From contig NZ_FMXR01000019.1 in NCBI RefSeq assembly GCF_900104415.1, positions 1 to 64,000 of the forward strand: a stretch of 64,000 nt of DNA, given 5' to 3'. Positions within the stretch are counted from its first letter, which is position 1; each line of letters opens with the position of its first letter. The position numbers were made by a program, and so were the translations under genes. The notes below the pieces were generated by a model, which did no database searches, was not told the origin of the DNA, and saw nothing but the letters and a program-made list of their open reading frames with translations. Below, piece after piece: positions 8,373-16,234 of this stretch. This DNA comes from Eubacterium oxidoreducens (GTDB taxonomy: Bacteria; Bacillota; Clostridia; Lachnospirales; Lachnospiraceae).

Positions 8373-8923
8373 GTATAGTAGATTATATTTCCCACTATGA
8401 ACGCCCAGAACATAATCCTTTCAATATTTCCAACTTTTGCGAGGAATAATGCTGCAACAAATACCAGAGATGCCGCAAAAACAATATATCTGATCCATCC
8501 GATCTTTTTACGCGGTGTCTTTGGAATCTTGTACGGAAGGAAATCAAGTACCATTGCCGTCCAGCAGGCATATCCACACCATCCTCTGCCGAATATCAAA
8601 GGCCCGACTATCTTTGCTACGGCGTAGTGTATTGTTGCTGCTTCAAATACTCCTGTAAACAAATAATACCAAAAGCCCTCAATCTGCATATTCTCGTTGC
8701 AGATCAACCCTAAATATATCAGCATATATAGTCCGACAAGGAGCTGTACAACACGGCGGGCATGCTTATATTTCCTGATAAACAGAAAACCGCCAAAGGA
8801 TATAGAAAGTCCAATATAGCTAAAATTAAAAAGATAAAACAGATTATCTTTTGTCAGCCATAACGTCACAGCTACTATTTCAAAGATCACCAGCATCACT
8901 ATCGATGGCCAATACTTTTTCAA
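8252..8923 (-). pseudogene. Truncated NapH-like 4Fe-4S membrane protein
   Basis: The likely start is TTG at 8923, with GAGAGGTG seven to eight bases upstream. Four to five membrane segments can be seen, followed by GRGWCGYACWTAM, the first Cys-rich motif of NapH/CcoG-type membrane ferredoxins. Genuine family proteins continue with CxxxCP ferredoxin motifs after the next helices. Here the homologous part stops at about IIYYTVGV (near 8373), and the frame runs on through the hairpin element, ending in Arg-rich nonsense at 8252. The electron-transfer domain is therefore missing. I read it as a gene broken by insertion of, or recombination at, the hairpin element. Confidence 0.7.
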
Positions 8924-8927
8924 AGTG

Positions 8928-9083
8928 TCACACCTCTCTTCTCTCACCTTTAATCCGATGATAATCCTCCATCTCGACATCAAGAGTGATTGTTTTCTCC
9001 CGGGTGTTGCTCATTCGCTGTAAAAGCGCAATACTTTCCACATGGCAAGAGTGGACATTATGAATGTCAAAATCGTCTCTCCC
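8928..9083 (-). pseudogene. 3' fragment of an RlmD/TrmA-type methyltransferase gene
   Basis: A minus-strand frame without its own start reads DDFDIHNVHSCHVESIALLQ, continues for about 30 more residues and stops at 8928. The HxxHVExxxLL pattern matches the extreme C-terminus of 23S rRNA uracil-C5 methyltransferases; the intact gene at 13796 ends HSVHVECVVLMSR. Upstream in this frame the similarity fades near 9083, so only the tail survives. The stop lies five bases before the TTG start of the truncated membrane protein, suggesting the two once formed one operon. Confidence 0.55.
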
Positions 9084-9188
9084 CGTTTGCGGGAAATTGT
9101 CATACCCTTTTGCTCGTTGTCGGGAAATTGTCTACCGACAAACTTGAATTTGATATTCTTTCTTCATCATTCATTATCATTCTTTCCT

Positions 9189-9734
9189 TCACCAATCCCA
9201 TGTGTTATTCTGAATATCAAGTTTCAGCAGTTTCAGTACTGCCTCTGCAGCTTGAGATGGAGAGATTACATCGTTGGATATGATATATTCAATCATAGAA
9301 AAGTATAACCCTCCGACCAGGAATTGTCGTTGAATGTCAAGCATCTCTTTGTCTGCGTGGTATTTGGACAGCATTGTATCAAGGTACTTGCTAAACGGGG
9401 CATAAAGCAGCGCGTCTAATCCATTTTCTTTCAGAGATACGATTTGCTTCGTATTCTTTTTCCAATAGGTGAAGCAAATCGTCAATGCTTCCAGCAGATT
9501 TTTTGCCTCTGTGTTTTCAATTGTCGAGAGATATTCTGAAAAAAGTGCCTGAAATCGATAGTTCAAAACTTCTTCCTTCGTCTCAAAATGCCTGTAAAAA
9601 GTCAGCCGCGCAACGCCTGCCTTTTCAGTGATGTCCTTTACTGTAATTTCGTCAAACGGCTTTTTCCTCATTAGTTCCGTCAGCGCATCGGAAATCCATT
9701 TTTTACTGCGCTTTGACTGTGCATTCTCCGCCAT
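9189..9734 (-). CDS. TetR-family transcriptional regulator
   Basis: The start at 9734 follows GGAGGGAAC, giving 181 residues. The N-terminal helix-turn-helix (ITVKDITEKAGVARLTFYRH, about 29-48) is typical of TetR repressors. The C-terminal ligand domain is helical and not assigned. It is divergent from the two membrane-protein genes at 9862-11381. A palindrome in the shared spacer is a plausible operator. It most likely represses that pair and perhaps itself, responding to an unknown small molecule. Confidence 0.9.
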   Translation of the reverse strand: MAENAQSKRSKKWISDALTELMRKKPFDEITVKDITEKAGVARLTFYRHFETKEEVLNYRFQALFSEYLSTIENTEAKNLLEALTICFTYWKKNTKQIVSLKENGLDALLYAPFSKYLDTMLSKYHADKEMLDIQRQFLVGGLYFSMIEYIISNDVISPSQAAEAVLKLLKLDIQNNTWDW

Positions 9735-9795
9735 GTTCCCTCCAAACTGTAACACTTCATGTGGATCTGTATCTTTCAATTTTCAACAACTCAGC

Positions 9796-9822
9796 TATAA
9801 TATAAAGTGTAACAGATGTTAC
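9796..9822 (+). promoter_or_regulatory. -10 box and TetR-type operator candidate
   Basis: The spacer between the divergent tetR gene and the membrane-protein pair has TATAAT at 9796-9801 followed by GTAACA-GA-TGTTAC at 9809-9822. The arms are exact complements. A site just downstream of the -10 would block initiation. No strong -35 is seen, and operator identity is inferred from position and symmetry. Confidence 0.5.
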
Positions 9823-9861
9823 TATAAAATCAAGTGCAACATGTATAGGAGGGCTTGTCAA

Positions 9862-10500
9862 ATGGAAGTTTTAGCAATGTGTCTGCTGGTAATCAGTGCG
9901 GTGGCTTGGACTATCGTTTATATAGAAAGTATCCGTGTTGGCTTTCGTGACAAAACTTATTGTATGCCACTGTGGGCATTGGGGCTGAATATCTGTTGGG
10001 AAGTCATTTATGCTTGTAACGGGATCGCAAATCCGTCCGTTCAGGCTGTTGCAAATGCTGTATGGGCGGTGTGTGATGCATTGATCGTTGTCACCTACTT
10101 CAAGTTCGGAAAGGACAAATTGCCCGAAAAACTGAGAGATAAATTCATACCGTACAGTGTTCTGGCTTTTGCTTCCTGTTTGGTATTACAACTCTCGTTT
10201 TTCCTGTACTGTGAGTCCTATGTAGAAGCAGCTCAGTTCTCTGCTTATGCTCAGAATGTGGCAATGTCTATCCTGTTCATCATAATGCTCTATAAGCGTG
10301 GCAGCAGTGAAGGACAGACAATGATGATCGCTGTTGCAAAATGGATCGGAACACTTGCACCAACGATCCAGCAGGGATTGGTGCAGGGCTTTAATATTTA
10401 TGTGCTGCTGACAGGCCTGCTCTGCTCTGTCTGGGATATTATCTACATTGTTCTTCTGAAGAAGCAGATCGGGAAAGAAAAATCGGAGGTATCTGTGTAA
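9862..10500 (+). CDS. Multi-pass membrane protein resembling transmembrane terpene cyclase family
   Basis: The real start is ATG at 9862, seven to eight bases after AGGAGGG; longer upstream frames overlap the tetR gene. The 212-residue product appears to have six or seven membrane helices. ALGLNICWEVIYA near residue 45 and AVWAVCDALIVVTYFKFG near 75-92 recall the conserved WE and WxxxD patterns of the fungal Pyr4/PaxB integral-membrane terpene cyclases, whose bacterial relatives are largely uncharacterised. I am fairly sure of the membrane topology and unsure of the family. It is translationally coupled to the next gene and probably controlled by the divergent TetR regulator. Confidence 0.55.
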   Translation: MEVLAMCLLVISAVAWTIVYIESIRVGFRDKTYCMPLWALGLNICWEVIYACNGIANPSVQAVANAVWAVCDALIVVTYFKFGKDKLPEKLRDKFIPYSVLAFASCLVLQLSFFLYCESYVEAAQFSAYAQNVAMSILFIIMLYKRGSSEGQTMMIAVAKWIGTLAPTIQQGLVQGFNIYVLLTGLLCSVWDIIYIVLLKKQIGKEKSEVSV

Positions 10501-11381
10501 TGGAAAAAACAATCAGTGAAAGACTGCTTTCTTCTGTTTTAGTATGCGGATATCTTTTTGCTGTCTGTATTCTTGGGGTGTTCACAAAAAATATGATAGT
10601 ATTGATACCGTTCGTGTACGCTGCTGTTATTTTTTCTTCCTATGTGTTCTGGCTAAAAACGGAAATGAAGTTTCCTTTTTACGTCCATATTGGAATGACC
10701 TATCTTGTGCTTTGCCACTTAGAAAGCCTTTCTGTCAAGAATTGGATTTTAGTGTGGACAGCAATCGCTTCACTTGCCATATTGGCACAAATGGTGCTTG
10801 GTATCAAAAATCACGAATCTTTCGGAAAAGATTCTGCTTTAAAGGTCATATATGAAAGATACAGATTGACTGTCTCGAACAATAAAAAAAGACTTTACAG
10901 AACAACCGTTCATACACTTATTCTGTTCTTCATCGCCTGGTCTGAGCTTCTGTTTTACGATTATCGCGGATATTGGATCATGATCTCTGCTTGTGCAGTG
11001 TTCATCGGTGAGGATTACGGAAGGATACAGATAAGAGGTCTGAGAAGAATTGCGGGTGCTTTTCTTGGCTTTGCTGTCGGTTGGATAATAATGATATGTA
11101 ACGCCGGAACAATATCATGTATTGCGTGCTTTGTATGTGCCGTTATCGTAACCGCGATAGTAATGCCCGATAAATATATCTTAGGCAGTGCAGGAATCAG
11201 CTTGCAGGCTGTATGCGGATATGCAATGTCTGAGGGCAGCCTTACTCTGGATTTACTTTCGGAAAGATTGGTATGGACGATAGTAGGAGCTTCGCTTGCT
11301 ATCCTATTATGTATGTTGTCTGATAAAATATTTAACAGTCTGTATGAAGATAAAACGAGGTACAAGCTAATAGAACGCTAA
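10500..11381 (+). CDS. FUSC-like integral membrane protein
   Basis: The stop codon of the previous gene and this ATG overlap as TAATG, indicating translational coupling. The 293-residue product has an N-terminal group of four hydrophobic segments, a basic cytosolic stretch near 115-140, then a second group including FYDYRGYWIMISACAVFIG and GLRRIAGAFLGFAVGW. The last part resembles the fusaric acid resistance-like (FUSC) membrane domain, in which the YWxxxxA and RxxGTxxG patterns recur. It is shorter than typical FUSC proteins. Export of a lipophilic compound is a reasonable but untested guess. Confidence 0.6.
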   Translation: MEKTISERLLSSVLVCGYLFAVCILGVFTKNMIVLIPFVYAAVIFSSYVFWLKTEMKFPFYVHIGMTYLVLCHLESLSVKNWILVWTAIASLAILAQMVLGIKNHESFGKDSALKVIYERYRLTVSNNKKRLYRTTVHTLILFFIAWSELLFYDYRGYWIMISACAVFIGEDYGRIQIRGLRRIAGAFLGFAVGWIIMICNAGTISCIACFVCAVIVTAIVMPDKYILGSAGISLQAVCGYAMSEGSLTLDLLSERLVWTIVGASLAILLCMLSDKIFNSLYEDKTRYKLIER

Positions 11382-11389
11382 ATCCCGAT

Positions 11390-12115
11390 TTATAAGTCTG
11401 TACTTCTCATCAATCTATAAAGCGTGACCCCTTCCGGTCTGAAATCCATTTGAACTTCCCAAAACTCGACACCTGCTTCTGCTGCTTCTTTGAAGGTTTG
11501 TGATACCTCCTCATAGTGCGTTGACCTGAGCCGCTCCTTCTTCTCTGTAATACGATACTGATAAACCTGCAGAAAAACAGCTTTCTCATGATCTTTAAGT
11601 GATCCGGCCAGCTCGTTAAGGTGCTTTACCATCCTGTCAGTTGATGAAAATGGCTTAGGGGGAAGAGTCTTTATGTCCTTCCCATACTTCACATTGATCG
11701 TTGTCAGCGGAGTCTTTACCTCCAAATAGGTATCTCCAACTTTGAAATCCAGCTTGGATATTCCCAGATTCACTTCTCGCTGAACTCTGTCAAAATCAGA
11801 AACGATCGCGTCCAGTTCGTGTTCGTTGAAAAAGAACTCTACCAGTCTGTTGGAAAGGATCTGATTGATCCCCACCCAGTTATCATCATCGGAAAGAAGC
11901 ACCGCCTCGATATCATATTTCAGCTTGCGCTTCGGATTATCATGATATGACAGAAGGCACGGTAGATTCTTATTCTCCACATCGCCGATGCGGTTTGTCG
12001 TCGGAATATGAGCGATCAGTTCTTCTCCGTCTATATCCACCAAAGCTGTGAACTGGCTTTTTCTTTTTAACATCGTTCCTCTGATCAGAGGCTTCTCAAA
12101 TACATATGTGCTCAT
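11390..12115 (-). CDS. sfsA: SfsA-family putative nuclease
   Basis: This 241-residue protein matches the SfsA (sugar fermentation stimulation) family, proposed to have an N-terminal OB-like DNA-binding part and a C-terminal restriction-endonuclease-like fold. YLEVKTPLTTINVKYG near 130-145 fits the E-x-K catalytic pattern. Its ATG overlaps the TGA of the cupin gene (12112-12115), so the two are coupled. The 3' end converges with the FUSC-like gene only eight bases away, with no clear terminator between them. Confidence 0.75.
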   Translation of the reverse strand: MSTYVFEKPLIRGTMLKRKSQFTALVDIDGEELIAHIPTTNRIGDVENKNLPCLLSYHDNPKRKLKYDIEAVLLSDDDNWVGINQILSNRLVEFFFNEHELDAIVSDFDRVQREVNLGISKLDFKVGDTYLEVKTPLTTINVKYGKDIKTLPPKPFSSTDRMVKHLNELAGSLKDHEKAVFLQVYQYRITEKKERLRSTHYEEVSQTFKEAAEAGVEFWEVQMDFRPEGVTLYRLMRSTDL

Positions 12116-12441
12116 TTCTTCACCACGATGGTCAGCATGACCAGATCTTCCTCTCCTGTATTAATGATAGAGTGTTCTGATCCTTTCGGACAGATATGCA
12201 TGACGCCCGGTCTCAGTTCTTCTTCTGCACCATCGCAGATCGCTTTGCCTGTCCCGCTGATGATATAGTTCATGTCGTCTCCGGACTCCTGCCTATGGGT
12301 ACCGATACTTCCTCTCGGATGAATCACTGTCGGGATGATCCGATAGGAATCATCATTATACATACGGGCACTCATAGTACCGGTGCCATTGTTCATGCCC
12401 GGAAACGTCATTGAATCTATATCATTGAAATCTATGAGCAT
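12112..12441 (-). CDS. Small cupin protein
   Basis: The ATG at 12441 lies six bases after GAGGTG and is preferred to the GTG at 12450; the product has 109 residues. It is a single cupin domain with metal-type motifs: IHPRGSIGTHRQESGDDMNY (about 42-61) and PKGSEHSIINTGEE near the end. Cupins of this type bind a metal or small carboxylate; function is not assignable. It sits between the TfoX-like gene (29 bases upstream) and sfsA. Confidence 0.85.
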   Translation of the reverse strand: MLIDFNDIDSMTFPGMNNGTGTMSARMYNDDSYRIIPTVIHPRGSIGTHRQESGDDMNYIISGTGKAICDGAEEELRPGVMHICPKGSEHSIINTGEEDLVMLTIVVKK

Positions 12442-12470
12442 AATCTTCACCTCTAAAAATCTTGTTTTTT

Positions 12471-12782
12471 CTATCTCTTCTTCCGAGTAAGCAGCTCTGG
12501 ATACATTGTGTCAAGCAACTCTCTCAGAAACTCCCTGTTTTCCACATCAGCTACAAGCAGCATTTCCTTCGCACCTTCATACGGCAGTTCCATATCTGCG
12601 TCCGGCATCATGGCAACGGCTGCCTTCACAGGTTTCACAAGAAAGCGGTCATCGTAAATGCCACCGACAACCTTGCCCCGATAGTAGATGATGTATTCTC
12701 CCATCATTGCACAATAAGATATGTCATCCAGCCCGGAAAGTTGATCCAATATGTATTCCAGATAATCTTTAGATGATGCCAT
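12471..12782 (-). CDS. TfoX N-terminal domain protein
   Basis: The start at 12782 is one base after the protease stop, giving 103 residues beginning MASSKDYLEYILDQL. It is a stand-alone TfoX N-terminal domain (YYRGKVVGGIYDDRFLVK, about 35-52). The family is named after the Haemophilus competence regulator, but single-domain forms in Clostridia have no proven competence role. A truncated relative lies at 6634-6720. It is likely co-transcribed with the upstream protease and downstream cupin and sfsA genes. Confidence 0.85.
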   Translation of the reverse strand: MASSKDYLEYILDQLSGLDDISYCAMMGEYIIYYRGKVVGGIYDDRFLVKPVKAAVAMMPDADMELPYEGAKEMLLVADVENREFLRELLDTMYPELLTRKKR

Positions 12783-12783
12783 G

Positions 12784-13584
12784 TCATTTCTCCTCTTGCC
12801 ATCCGCCGATGCACTCATTGATCTGATCTGTTGGTATCATCACACCATATCGAAAACGCCCAAAAACATCTCTGCCGCCGCCTATGTTGATACCGACCAG
12901 TTCCATGCTTTCGTTATACACCGCGCTTCCACTACTGCCGGGTGCTTCATATGCACTATGCTTTACGATCAGATTGTCAGACTGATCATCATTGAAACTG
13001 AAGTTCTCCGGTTTACTGGATTTGATTTTTCCGTATGTACTAACAAACTTCTCTCCTTCCGGATTGGATATCACAGCTATTCGATCTCCCTTCTTAGGCA
13101 TTGTTTCTGAGATTTGTACGACGGGGATTTGCTTGTTAGACTCAAATGAAATTACGGCCAAATCAGATTCTTCTTTCTCAAATTCAACCTTTACTTTAGG
13201 AAGCTGATTATAATACTCTTCCTGTCCTGCGCCTTCATGCTCTCTTTTGTAGTCGAAAACGGACGGATCATCCGGTGTTATGACTACAAAATAATCGATT
13301 TCATCATGCGCAAGAACATGAAATGCGGTCAAAGCATAATACTTGTTCTCTGTTTTTTCTATTACAACTCCGCTGCTTCCGGCACCATATGCAATTCCCC
13401 CATCATGCTTATCGACTGAAACAATTCTGATGTTTGCATTCATCACATCAGAAAGATCAGTCTGCATATCAGTGTATATGCGATGCTTTGCCTGATAGTC
13501 TGTAACTGATGGAAGAATACCGATCAAAAGCGCGAGAGTAAGCACAATGCCAATTATTAGAATGATACCGATGCTCTTCTTCAT
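12784..13584 (-). CDS. Membrane-anchored trypsin-like serine protease
   Basis: The start at 13584 has AAGGAG nine bases upstream, giving 266 residues; an upstream ATG at 13632 would read into the IS-like end. Residues 4-24 form a signal anchor. A trypsin-like triad is visible: H89 in TAFHVL, D141 in SDLAVI and S218 in GSSGSA. No PDZ domain is present. It is probably an extracytoplasmic protease of unknown substrate, heading an operon with the TfoX-like, cupin and sfsA genes. It contrasts with the HtrA-like protein at 17215-18495, which lacks all three residues. Confidence 0.85.
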   Translation of the reverse strand: MKKSIGIILIIGIVLTLALLIGILPSVTDYQAKHRIYTDMQTDLSDVMNANIRIVSVDKHDGGIAYGAGSSGVVIEKTENKYYALTAFHVLAHDEIDYFVVITPDDPSVFDYKREHEGAGQEEYYNQLPKVKVEFEKEESDLAVISFESNKQIPVVQISETMPKKGDRIAVISNPEGEKFVSTYGKIKSSKPENFSFNDDQSDNLIVKHSAYEAPGSSGSAVYNESMELVGINIGGGRDVFGRFRYGVMIPTDQINECIGGWQEEK

Positions 13585-13627
13585 ATCATGCTGCTCCTTA
13601 CAATTACAATCTGCCGTTTTCATCCCT

Positions 13628-13790
13628 GACATCTAAATAACGCACTCACCCCCCGACATCTAAATGGCCTACTCAACCCTCCGGCAAAATGACCTGTAGA
13701 TAAGTTTCCGGCGAGCGTTTTTCAGGCTGCGCGAGTGGCCGTCCTGATAGGAGGCAAATCGACAAATGGCTTGTTTTCAAGCCTTTCAAC
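13628..13790 (-). mobile_element. IS21-like terminal remnant with internal direct repeats
   Basis: No gene is seen. Two direct repeats lie at 13628-13651 and 13655-13678, 27 bases apart, each reading GACATCTAAAT-(4 bases)-ACTCA on the plus strand. Read on the minus strand, the block with GATTTGCC, CAGGTCATTTTGCCGGAG and GCCATTTAGATGTC looks like the repeat-bearing end of IS21-family (istA/istB) elements as I remember them in Clostridia. No istA or istB is present, so it would be a solo relic between the rlmD and protease genes. Confidence 0.55.
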
Positions 13791-13795
13791 ACCTC

Positions 13796-15196
13796 TTACC
13801 TGTCAGCACGTGACATCAATACTACGCACTCAACATGCACACTATGCCCAAACTGATCCACTGCTCTTCCCTTCACAAACTCATAGCCATGCTCGCTCAG
13901 ATACTTAAGATCCCTTGCAAGCGTTGCGCTGTCACAGCTGACATAGACAATCCTCTCCGGCGCCATCAAAACCATCGTCTCAAGAAGCGCCTCATCGCAG
14001 CCCTTTCGCGGCGGATCAACCACCATCACATCCGGTCTTAAAGCTTTTTCATCAAGATTAGATGCCCCTTCATTCATCTCTTTATAAAAGGAAGGCACAA
14101 CTTCTTCTGCCTTTCCAACAAAAAAGTTTACATTCTCTATCCGGTTAAGGGCAGCATTCCTTTTGGCATCTTCGATTGCCTGCGGCACGATTTCAACACC
14201 GTAGACCTGCTTTGCCTTGCGCGATAAAAACAAAGAAATCGTACCAATCCCGCAATACAAATCCCAAACCGTTTCCTTCCCGGTAAGCTGCGCATATTCC
14301 ATTGCCTGACGATATAGCCTTACAGTCTGACGTGGATTGACCTGATAAAAAGAAAGAGGCGAAATCTGAAATGCGATTCCGTCCAAGGTATCGGTAATAT
14401 AATCCTGCCCCCAGATGGTTCGTATCTTACTGCCCAGTATCACATTGGTCTTTTTTTTGTTGATGTTCACGGTAATACTTGTCATCCCGTCAATCTCAGA
14501 CAAGCGCTCTGCCAGGATCTCTTCCCCCGGCATCTGATTGGCATTAATCACGAGACAGACCATCACCTGCCCAGACTCAAATCCGTATCGAATCAGCACA
14601 TGACGAAGAATTCCGCTGTGAGTCTCCTCATCATACGGTGCAATTCCAAGTTCATTAACCGTATCAAGAACTGTCTTCATCACCTTGGCATTCACCGGCG
14701 CTCCGATTGGACATTCCTTAACCTCAATCAGACTATGCGTTCTGGCTGCAAAGAATCCGGCGACAGCCTTTCCATCCTTTCCCTTACGAATCGGAAACTG
14801 CTCCTTATTTCGAAAATGATAAGGTTCCTCCATTCCGATAATCGGATCGAGTTTAAGGCCTTTCAGTCCGCCAATTCGCTCAAGATTACCTAACACCTTT
14901 TGTTCTTTAAATGTAAGTTGCCTTTCGTAAGACATTTCCTGAATCTGACATCCCCCGCACCTTCTAGCAAGCGAACATCTTGGCTCTACACGGTCTTTGG
15001 AAGGTTCTATCACCTCCATAAGTCTTGCATAACCATATTTTTTCTTTAGTTTGGTAATCTTCACACGGGCGGTATCTCCGATAATGGCATCCTTTACAAA
15101 TAATGCCATACCATTTATTTTTCCGATTCCTTCCCCACCGTTTCCGATATCTGTAATTTCAATTGTAACTTCCTGATTCTTCCTAAGTTCTTCCAC
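13796..15196 (-). CDS. rlmD: 23S rRNA (uracil-C5)-methyltransferase, RlmD/RumA family
   Basis: This 466-residue enzyme has an N-terminal TRAM domain (about 1-60), four iron-sulfur cysteines (C74, C80, C83 and one near 161 in VKECPIG), the SAM-binding DLYCGIGTISLFL near 315, DPPRKGCDE near 397, and the catalytic Cys in YVSCDSATLARDL. It methylates C5 of a specific uridine in 23S rRNA; Clostridia paralogs differ in target, so the exact uridine is uncertain. It is the last gene of an operon with the GH5, yhaM and HtrA-like genes, only two bases after the GH5 stop. Confidence 0.9.
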   Translation of the reverse strand: MEELRKNQEVTIEITDIGNGGEGIGKINGMALFVKDAIIGDTARVKITKLKKKYGYARLMEVIEPSKDRVEPRCSLARRCGGCQIQEMSYERQLTFKEQKVLGNLERIGGLKGLKLDPIIGMEEPYHFRNKEQFPIRKGKDGKAVAGFFAARTHSLIEVKECPIGAPVNAKVMKTVLDTVNELGIAPYDEETHSGILRHVLIRYGFESGQVMVCLVINANQMPGEEILAERLSEIDGMTSITVNINKKKTNVILGSKIRTIWGQDYITDTLDGIAFQISPLSFYQVNPRQTVRLYRQAMEYAQLTGKETVWDLYCGIGTISLFLSRKAKQVYGVEIVPQAIEDAKRNAALNRIENVNFFVGKAEEVVPSFYKEMNEGASNLDEKALRPDVMVVDPPRKGCDEALLETMVLMAPERIVYVSCDSATLARDLKYLSEHGYEFVKGRAVDQFGHSVHVECVVLMSRADR

Positions 15197-15198
15197 TT

Positions 15199-16221
15199 CT
15201 ATCCTCGTATCTTTTTCCTAAACCATTTGCCGGTTGTGCTAAGCTGCGACTTCTTCCAGCCATACTTTTTTGCACAGGAAGACTTAATAAGAGCACTGTC
15301 TTCCCCTTTATTCGACAGATTCCAGGCCACATAAGAAATCTTATGCTTCTTCATCCACTTCATCCAGGCATTGCCTTCAGACTTATTGATATTGCCGTCC
15401 CCCGAAGCATCCGTAATATTACATTCACTGACAAACACCGGCACTCCGGCATCAATCGCTTTTTCAGCCTTGTCGCGAAGCCAGCTGCCATGCGTACCCG
15501 CATAAAAATGAAGCGCATACATCACGTTGTCATCCCCAAGCTGATGTCCTATTACCGCGTCCACATCCTGCGACCAGGTGCCTGTTCCGACGATTACAAC
15601 CGCCTTCTTGTCATACTTTCGAATGGCCTTAACCACCTTCTTCGCATAAGGGCGAATCGTCTTGGTCCAGCTTACATTGCCACCATTTGGCTCATTGCAG
15701 ATCTCGTAAATGACATTCGTATAACCCTTATACTTTTTCGCCATTTTCTTAAAGAATTTGACAGCTGCTTTTTGGTGCGTCTTCGGATTGCCATCGCTTA
15801 AGATATGCCAGTCGATGATCACATACATCTTGTTCATCGCCGCATACTTTACGCCTTTGTCAATAAGCGCTTCTAAGTTCTTTCGACCGGCCGCATTCGT
15901 ATTGCAGTATCCGCCATACTCTTCGGTGTAAAGAGCGAGGCGCACAACATTGGCCTTCCAGTCCTTTTTTAATGTGGAAAATGCCTTCTTATTCACATAC
16001 TGCGGATACCAGGCCAGTCCATGGGTACTGACGCCCCTAAGCTGTACCTTCTTTCCCTTCGCATTCACAAGCTTTGTATCGCTGACATGAAGTCTAGGAA
16101 GAGCTGTCTTACCAACTTCCAGCGATACTGCTGCCTGCGCCTTGGTAATACTTCCTGCCGTGCCCCCTATTGCACCAATGCAGATTACCATCGCAACAAG
16201 CAATGCCATCCATTTTTTCAT
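15199..16221 (-). CDS. Secreted GH5 family endo-glucanase
   Basis: This 340-residue protein has a signal peptide (about 1-31, ending AQA) and a single GH5 TIM-barrel. The acid/base Glu is in YEICNEPNGG (about 173-182) and the nucleophile Glu in VFVSECN (about 264-270). Family conservation also includes RGVSTHGLAW near 53. It most resembles bacterial endo-beta-1,4-glucanases. There is no carbohydrate-binding module or cell-wall anchor. The basic, Lys-rich composition is notable. Its location between RNA-processing genes is odd for a polysaccharidase. Confidence 0.88.
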   Translation of the reverse strand: MKKWMALLVAMVICIGAIGGTAGSITKAQAAVSLEVGKTALPRLHVSDTKLVNAKGKKVQLRGVSTHGLAWYPQYVNKKAFSTLKKDWKANVVRLALYTEEYGGYCNTNAAGRKNLEALIDKGVKYAAMNKMYVIIDWHILSDGNPKTHQKAAVKFFKKMAKKYKGYTNVIYEICNEPNGGNVSWTKTIRPYAKKVVKAIRKYDKKAVVIVGTGTWSQDVDAVIGHQLGDDNVMYALHFYAGTHGSWLRDKAEKAIDAGVPVFVSECNITDASGDGNINKSEGNAWMKWMKKHKISYVAWNLSNKGEDSALIKSSCAKKYGWKKSQLSTTGKWFRKKIRG

Positions 16222-16234
16222 AATCTCACCTGCT

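Noticed and set aside
8990-9308. Overlapping plus-strand frames of 88-97 codons
   Set aside because: They are antisense to a methyltransferase fragment and the tetR gene and lack ribosome binding sites.
9628-9861. N-terminal extension of the membrane protein at 9862
   Set aside because: It overlaps the divergent tetR gene; a strong AGGAGGG site lies right before 9862.
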